DNA from: M3007 sp032115775
Lineage (GTDB): Bacteria > Bacteroidota > Bacteroidia > Chitinophagales > Saprospiraceae
Reading direction: 5' to 3'
Assembly: GCA_032115775.1 (NCBI GenBank)
Contig: JAUMBL010000194.1
Span: 1-10,056, forward strand
Length of the DNA: 10,056 bases
In this document: in pieces, positions 5,942-10,056 of the stretch
Position numbering within the stretch: position 1 is the first letter of the stretch
How the letters are laid out: every line of letters begins with the position of its first letter
Translations under genes and position numbers: made by a program
The notes under the pieces: model-generated
What the model saw: only the letters and a program-made list of their open reading frames with translations
Database searches by the model: none
Told to the model about the DNA's origin: nothing

Positions 5942-7219
5942 ATGGAAATACTTTTACTGCTCGTTCTGATCCTGATTAACGGGCTTTTTTCGATGTCGGA
6001 AATAGCGCTCGTTTCGGCGCGGAAGTTTAAATTGGAAAACGCGGCCCGGCGCGGCAGCAAGGGCGCCCGGAAAGCGCTGGAACTGTCAGAGTCGCCCTCC
6101 CGCTTCCTCTCTACCGTTCAAATCGGGATTACGCTGATCAGTATCCTGACGGGTATTTATAGCGGCGAGGTGCTGACGGTTCCGCTGACGGCTAAATTCG
6201 CCCAAATTCCTTTTATCGCGCCGTATGCCGAAACGCTGGCTACCGTGATCGTCCTGGTGGCGATTACCTACTTTTCGGTGGTGCTGGGTGAGTTGTTTCC
6301 CAAACGAATCGGGCTTTCATTCCCAGAAAGTATCGCCGGCGTGGCCGCTATTCCGATGAACACGCTGGCGATGGTGACGGCGCCCTTTGTGTGGCTACTT
6401 TCCCGCTCTAACGACCTGCTGCTGAAAATAGTCGGCATCAGTAGCCGCACCGATGCGATCGTGACGGAAGAAGAAATTCGGAGCATGCTTTCCGAAAGCG
6501 CGCAGAGCGGACAAATTCAGGAGATCGAGCAGGATATTGTAGAGCGCGTGTTCGCGCTGGGCGATCGCAAGGTAAATACCCTAATGACGCACCGGAGCGA
6601 TATCGTCTGGCTGGATGTGGCGGACGATCCGGCCGAAATCCGCCGGAAAATCGGCGCCGACCTGCATGGCGCTTTTCCGGTAGGCGACGGTGAGCTGGAC
6701 GATCTGCTCGGCCTCGTGCTGCTCAAAGACCTTTTTCACGATCTCGACCGTCCGGGCTTCGTCCTGAAGGACGCACTCGTCCAACCCATTTTGGCGCCGC
6801 CGAGCTCTTCGGCCTATAGACTCTTGGAGCAGTTTCGCGAAAAACGCTTTCATTACGCGATTGTCGTGGACGAGTTCGGTTCCGTACAAGGCCTGATTAC
6901 GATGGATGATATCCTGGACGCCCTCGTGGGCGACGTATCGGAAGCAGGCCAGGAAGAATACGCCATGGCGGCAGAATCGGCGAACAGCTGGCTCGCCGAC
7001 GGCCAATATCCCTTCTTCGAATTCCTGCGCATGCTGGATTTGGATGAAGCGGAGTTTGTCCACGAAGACTATTCTACCCTGGCCGGCTTCCTGATCACAC
7101 AAATGGATCGGATTCCGCAAGTGGGCGACACCCTTGTTTGGCGCGGTTTCCGGTTTGAGGTGCTCAGTATGATCGGGCGGAAGGTGGAGAAACTCCGGGT
7201 TGTGAAAGTGCACGATTGA
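5942..7219 (+). CDS. CNNM/CorC-type membrane protein with paired CBS domains (HlyC/CorC family)
   Basis: The family comprises inner-membrane proteins linked to Mg2+/Co2+ efflux or resistance; some were historically called hemolysins. The 425 residues show the standard order. The CNNM/DUF21 transmembrane domain covers about 1-165, opening with LLLLVLILINGLFSMSEIAL (residues 4-23). It also contains STVQIGITLISILTGIYSG (about 57-75) and VVLGELFPKRI (113-123). A CBS pair spans about 205-330, with DEFGSVQGLITMDDILDALV (310-329) typical of the second CBS. A small C-terminal CorC_HlyC domain occupies about 345-423. Start ATG 5942 is fixed by the family's short N-terminus, although the -7-like element lies only four bases upstream, so the mRNA could be leaderless. 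GldE, a gliding/T9SS-associated member of this family in Bacteroidota, is an alternative identity, but the usual gldD neighbour is absent. The gene converges with the protease gene. Confidence 0.9.
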   Translation: MEILLLLVLILINGLFSMSEIALVSARKFKLENAARRGSKGARKALELSESPSRFLSTVQIGITLISILTGIYSGEVLTVPLTAKFAQIPFIAPYAETLATVIVLVAITYFSVVLGELFPKRIGLSFPESIAGVAAIPMNTLAMVTAPFVWLLSRSNDLLLKIVGISSRTDAIVTEEEIRSMLSESAQSGQIQEIEQDIVERVFALGDRKVNTLMTHRSDIVWLDVADDPAEIRRKIGADLHGAFPVGDGELDDLLGLVLLKDLFHDLDRPGFVLKDALVQPILAPPSSSAYRLLEQFREKRFHYAIVVDEFGSVQGLITMDDILDALVGDVSEAGQEEYAMAAESANSWLADGQYPFFEFLRMLDLDEAEFVHEDYSTLAGFLITQMDRIPQVGDTLVWRGFRFEVLSMIGRKVEKLRVVKVHD

Positions 7220-7224
7220 GAAAT

Positions 7225-7240
7225 TGCCTCTCAGAAGGCA
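7225..7240 (+). other. Short hairpin just after the CNNM gene
   Basis: TGCCT (7225-7229) pairs with AGGCA (7236-7240) around a six-base loop, six bases after the stop codon. No T-run follows, so it is at best a weak 3'-end structure. Confidence 0.25.
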
Positions 7241-7276
7241 GGAAAAGTCCATGAACGCCCCGCGAAACAAAAAAAA

Positions 7277-7344
7277 ATGTTTAATCGCCTGTTTTTTGAT
7301 TTTTTCAAAATAAAGTAAAAAACAGGCGATTAAACATCATTTTA
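7277..7344 (+). repeat. Composite palindromic element, copy 2 (GC hairpin missing)
   Basis: A perfect 21-bp outer stem (7277-7297 with 7317-7337) surrounds a 19-base interior in which the AT-rich inner part of the stem has diverged. The variable block is TTAAT (7281-7285), exactly complemented by ATTAA (7329-7333). The CATCATTTTAT spacer is present, but where the second hairpin should begin the sequence switches to GGGGTTGTGT. This makes it a partial copy that shows where the two modules join. Confidence 0.8.
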
Positions 7345-7393
7345 TGGGGTTGTGTAATAAGTCCATTGACGTCCTCCCCACAAAAAAATATTT

Positions 7394-7494
7394 TGTTTGG
7401 GCGCCTGTTTTTTGATTTTTTCTAAAAAAAATCAAAAAACAGGCGCCCAAACATTATTCTATTTCGCCGCCGGAGGCGGCGAAATACTTTTTAG
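7394..7494 (+). repeat. Composite palindromic element, copy 3 (complete)
   Basis: A perfect 28-bp stem (7394-7421 with 7426-7453) surrounds a CTAA loop and carries variable block TTGGG (7397-7401), complemented by CCCAA (7446-7450). A CATTATTCTA spacer precedes the second hairpin (7460-7471 with 7475-7486, loop GGA). Similarity to copy 4 continues through TACTTT to about 7494. The element ends 12 bp before the end of the minus-strand protease gene, so the protease transcript runs into it. An eight-C run (7495-7502) lies between. Confidence 0.85.
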
Positions 7495-7506
7495 CCCCCC
7501 CCATTG

Positions 7507-9756
7507 TTATCGGACAATCTGCAGCCTGCGCGTAGTCAAAACTGCGCCGACGCGCATTTGCACAAGATATACGCCCGGTTGCCAATTGGCGACGTCCAGG
7601 AGGATTTGCCCGGTGGCGGCTTCGGACGGCTGTGCGGTGCGCGTTTCTTTCAGTCCGCCCAGGAGGTCGAACACGAAAAACTGAACCGGAACCTGCTCGT
7701 CAACCGGAAAACGAATCATCACCTCCGAATTGGCCGGATTGGGCGCTAATTCCATTTCGACGGCCGCTGCTTGTTCTGCATCGCTCCGGACTTGCGCTTT
7801 ACGCACCGCCAGTTTTTGCGGCGCACCGGCTTCCGGCAACGCGCTCAGCAGGGGCTGATCCATTTCGACGGGTGTGATTTCTGTGGGAATTTGCACAAAC
7901 ACCGGCGCCGTATCGCCGCCAAAATCTGCCGAATAGTAGTTCAAGGCGCAAATTCTGAACGTCCCGGACGCGTTATCGTAGCCCCACACGCGAATCCAGA
8001 GTTGGGTTCCCGCCTGTCCGGAAATATTGATTACCGGCATAAGAGACCCGTTACCGTTGTTGTTATCATCCTCACAGGTGACGTAGCTCGGGCTGGAGCA
8101 GCTCCCCCAATACACGGCCATGACGGCATCGTTGAGCGTGCCGGCGCTGGTGCGAATGGTTACCTGGCCAGAGGAAGGAATCAGGCATTTGAACCATACA
8201 TCCCGCGGCGCGCTGGTTCCGCAGGTGGTTCCGGAGAAAGACGGCGTTGCACCAACGGTTGTACCGGAGGTGAAGGTGCAGGAACTGCTCACGGTGAGAT
8301 TGGTCGCGTTGCAAGTTTGGTCGTTCGATGGCCCCGAACTGCTGCTGGTGGTCGTAAAGGACGTCAGGGCGGAAAACGCGCCATTGGTCGTGCCGCAAAC
8401 AGCGCGCACCTGCCATTGGTAGGTAGTATTGGCCAGCAAACCGCTGAGTTGCGCGCCGGCGGTATTTACAAACCCGGTGATCGTCCAGGAGCTGCTGTTG
8501 GCGGGTTTCGCCTGGACGTAATACTGGGTGGCGCCCGGGATCGTGCTCCAACTGAGGCTTGCACTGTTGGACGTGATGCCGGTGGCGCTTAGGTTGCCCG
8601 GCGTGCCGCAGCTGCTTCCACCCAGGGGTTTGAGGCCAAAAATGGCCACTTGGCCGTTCACAAAACCGCCGCTGCTGCCCGGATTCATGGTGCTGAGCAG
8701 GAAAAAACCGTTGTTATCGCCGTTCCAGCCCCAGTTGAAGTGAAACATCGATTCGTTGTACCCGTCACATACAAATGCATGGCCGCCGGTAGTACTGGAA
8801 ATACCGCCGTACAGTACCGGCCTGCCGGCGTTGAGATCGGTGCGCAGCATGCTCTGCCAGGTGCTCAGCGCGTAATCACTCCTTCTGCGCCCTGACATCG
8901 ACGGGTCGTAGCGGAAGTAGTCGGCCAGCGCCTTTTCAGCGCAGGGAGCGCCGGCAGGCACTTCTAATTTGATGATGTACGAGGCGCTAAATTGCGGGCT
9001 GTAGTTCATCCGGACGGCCACGCCGCAATGAAAATTTGCCCTGGACAATTGGGTATTGCTGCTGCCGGGGCTATTTTGGAGCGGCATAGCATTCCAATCG
9101 TAGGTGGTGCTTCCGAAATTTGCGGAAATTGTGCCGTAAGGCGATTGCGTGTAGCTATACGAGCCGTTGCCTTGTTGCGGATATCGCCAGTAGCGCATGA
9201 TTTGCGCCATGGCGGTCGCCACGCAGCCAACCAGCGCGCGCTGGCCGTTTGCCGTCGGGCAGAGGTTATTATATGGCGCCGATTGTCCCCATTTGGATTG
9301 GAGAAGCGGCCCGACCGTATTGTCGGCTGTCGGCGTCTGGGTGCTTGCCTGCGTCCATTGCGTCCAACGCGCAGTAATTTCGGGCGAAGGCGCCACGCCG
9401 GCGTCCAATCCGTATTGCATTTCATTTTCGGTGTCCTCCAACCAGGCCGCCAATCCCGGCGCGATCTGTTCGGTTGAAAAAACAGATTCCGTGGAGTACG
9501 CCAGTACCGGTTCAAAGCGATCGTCGGCAGCGACGATGATAAATACCGGTTGTTGTACGTCGTTAAAAATGTAAAACGGCGTTCCGGCGGCGTTTTCCGC
9601 ACTGCCGCCGCTCAGCAGTTGGAGCGCTGCGGGCGTCGGCAGTTTGTACCGGAGAAAATTTTCTGCAACTTTTCGAGCCAGTTGCGGATTGACGGGTTTT
9701 GCCGACAAGAAAAGGGGCAGCAATAAACATAGAGCGAGGATGTTGAAAAACTTCAT
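7507..9756 (-). CDS. Secreted C10-family cysteine protease (streptopain-like) with FN3, PPC-like and T9SS sorting domains
   Basis: The 749-residue preproprotein starts with a signal peptide (MKFFNILALCLLLPLFLSA, 1-19). An I69/Spi-like propeptide covers about 20-140 (ARKVAENFL; FIIVAADDRFEPVLAYS). The peptidase C10 domain covers about 150-376. The catalytic cysteine is C178 in GCVATAMAQIMRYW, the histidine is H326 in GGHAFVCDGY, and the conserved FNWGWNG is at 340-346, so it should be active. A fibronectin type III domain follows (about 384-470). Next is a Cys-containing beta domain resembling bacterial pre-peptidase C-terminal domains (about 479-606), then a type A T9SS sorting domain (about 668-749: LAPNPANSE, PGVYLVQM). 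It is probably exported through Sec, then moved across the outer membrane by T9SS and anchored or released. ATG 9756 is chosen for its signal peptide; an upstream in-frame ATG at 9966 would translate a repeat element. No inhibitor gene is adjacent. It converges with the CNNM gene. Confidence 0.93.
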   Translation of the reverse strand: MKFFNILALCLLLPLFLSAKPVNPQLARKVAENFLRYKLPTPAALQLLSGGSAENAAGTPFYIFNDVQQPVFIIVAADDRFEPVLAYSTESVFSTEQIAPGLAAWLEDTENEMQYGLDAGVAPSPEITARWTQWTQASTQTPTADNTVGPLLQSKWGQSAPYNNLCPTANGQRALVGCVATAMAQIMRYWRYPQQGNGSYSYTQSPYGTISANFGSTTYDWNAMPLQNSPGSSNTQLSRANFHCGVAVRMNYSPQFSASYIIKLEVPAGAPCAEKALADYFRYDPSMSGRRRSDYALSTWQSMLRTDLNAGRPVLYGGISSTTGGHAFVCDGYNESMFHFNWGWNGDNNGFFLLSTMNPGSSGGFVNGQVAIFGLKPLGGSSCGTPGNLSATGITSNSASLSWSTIPGATQYYVQAKPANSSSWTITGFVNTAGAQLSGLLANTTYQWQVRAVCGTTNGAFSALTSFTTTSSSSGPSNDQTCNATNLTVSSSCTFTSGTTVGATPSFSGTTCGTSAPRDVWFKCLIPSSGQVTIRTSAGTLNDAVMAVYWGSCSSPSYVTCEDDNNNGNGSLMPVINISGQAGTQLWIRVWGYDNASGTFRICALNYYSADFGGDTAPVFVQIPTEITPVEMDQPLLSALPEAGAPQKLAVRKAQVRSDAEQAAAVEMELAPNPANSEVMIRFPVDEQVPVQFFVFDLLGGLKETRTAQPSEAATGQILLDVANWQPGVYLVQMRVGAVLTTRRLQIVR

Positions 9757-9791
9757 GACATTTCTTTTTGGTGAAGAACTGCCCATTAGTT

Positions 9792-9810
9792 TACCGGCAG
9801 CGCGCCGGTA
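9792..9810 (-). other. Small hairpin in the protease gene leader
   Basis: TACCGGC (9792-9798) and GCCGGTA (9804-9810) form a perfect 7-bp stem with a five-base loop, 36 bp upstream of the protease start codon. It would lie in the 5' leader if transcription begins farther upstream. No clear TAnnTTTG element was found for this gene, so its promoter remains unassigned. Confidence 0.35.
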
Positions 9811-9851
9811 CCCATGAAGATAGAAAAAATAAACACCCTCGGGGTTTTGTG

Positions 9852-9937
9852 TAGAAAGTATTTCGCCGCCTCCGGCGGCGAAATAAAATGATGTTTGGGC
9901 GTCTGTTTTTTGATTCTTTTTAGAAAAAATTAGAAAG
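9852..9937 (-). repeat. Composite palindromic element, copy 4 (reversed, one arm decayed)
   Basis: On the minus strand this reads like copy 3. The GC hairpin is perfect (9859-9870 with 9874-9885, loop TCC on the plus strand). It is preceded by a CATCATTTTA spacer and an arm with the same variable block as copy 3 (TTGGG at 9895-9899 on the plus strand) and a CGTCTG instead of CGCCTG. The other arm has lost its outer half: only an inner AT-rich portion, about 9921-9937, is recognisable, followed by GGGTACACATTTTT. The element lies upstream of the protease gene. Confidence 0.75.
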
Positions 9938-9959
9938 GGTACACATTTTTCAAGTAAAA

Positions 9960-10056
9960 ATGGCATTCAAGTTCTTTGATAATTCGGAAAAGAAAGTAAA
10001 AGCACACGCGCAGTTATCCTTAATGGCAAATTGTGTAAAAATCCATTGCTGGATCG
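9960..10056 (+). CDS. Possible start of an unidentified gene running off the right edge
   Basis: From ATG 9960 the frame stays open for 32 codons to the window end, beginning MAFKFFDNSEKKVKAHAQLS and continuing with a Cys/His/Trp-containing segment (ANCVKIHCW). The composition looks protein-like, but an open stretch of this length is not rare by chance and I do not recognise a family. It would be divergent from the protease gene, with copy 4 of the palindromic element between them. No good -7 element or ribosome binding site is visible. Treat as tentative. Confidence 0.3.
   Translation, partial: MAFKFFDNSEKKVKAHAQLSLMANCVKIHCWI

Noticed and set aside
7394..7453. Copy 3 long stem as an ordinary intrinsic terminator
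   Set aside because: The AT-rich part is at the apex, not after a GC stem, and no T-run follows either arm; the repeat-family explanation fits better, though a termination role is not excluded.
5811..7494. CRISPR array
   Set aside because: The repeated units are palindromic, unevenly spaced (about 1.4 kb, 0.1 kb, 2.5 kb) and in mixed orientation, with no regular spacers and no cas genes.
7397..7684. Plus-strand frame starting in repeat copy 3 and running into the protease gene
   Set aside because: Its N-terminus is translated repeat and the rest is antisense to the T9SS sorting domain; TTG start and no family resemblance.
7771..8592. 273-codon plus-strand frame opposite the protease
   Set aside because: Antisense shadow of the protease FN3, PPC-like and linker region, with Arg/Gly/Ala-rich composition typical of such shadows.

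Overview
The window looks like chromosomal DNA of a Bacteroidota bacterium of moderately high GC, possibly a saprospirian or chitinophagal relative (the clade is an inference). Three things point there: an AtpB with a long, exported, histidine-rich N-terminus; a secreted C10 cysteine protease ending in a type IX secretion sorting domain; and TAnnTTTG-type -7 elements just upstream of genes. No rRNA, tRNA or CRISPR array was seen.

Layout. Positions 1-255 hold the 3' end of a MopE-like metal-binding protein. A 159-bp gap containing a good Bacteroidota promoter leads into a six-gene F-type ATP synthase operon, atpB-atpE-atpF-atpH-atpA-atpG (415-5743), which builds the membrane rotor and stator (a, c, b) plus the delta, alpha and gamma subunits. 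The genes for beta (atpD) and epsilon (atpC) are absent from the window and must lie elsewhere. A 16-pair bulged hairpin sits between atpE and atpF. A perfect 17-bp palindrome follows atpG. Next comes a CNNM/CorC-type membrane protein with paired CBS domains (5942-7219), convergent with the C10 protease gene on the minus strand (7507-9756). A short open frame at 9960 runs off the right edge.

The least ordinary content is intergenic. Four copies of a composite palindromic element lie between 5811 and 9937. Intact copies have a near-perfect 28-bp inverted repeat with an AT-rich apex and a GC-rich base, a CATYATTYTA-like spacer, and a second 12-bp hairpin centred on CGCCGCCGGAGGCGGCG. Five bases in the long stem differ between copies (GCCGG, TTAAT, TTGGG), yet the opposite arm is always the exact complement. 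Copies 3 and 4 lie in opposite orientation and bracket the protease gene. I do not recognise this family by name. It is the best candidate here for an undescribed REP/MITE-like element or structured RNA.

The genes form three functional blocks: energy conversion (ATP synthase), a membrane ion-transport or envelope-associated CNNM protein, and an extracellular protease. Apart from the atp operon there is no sign that they act together.
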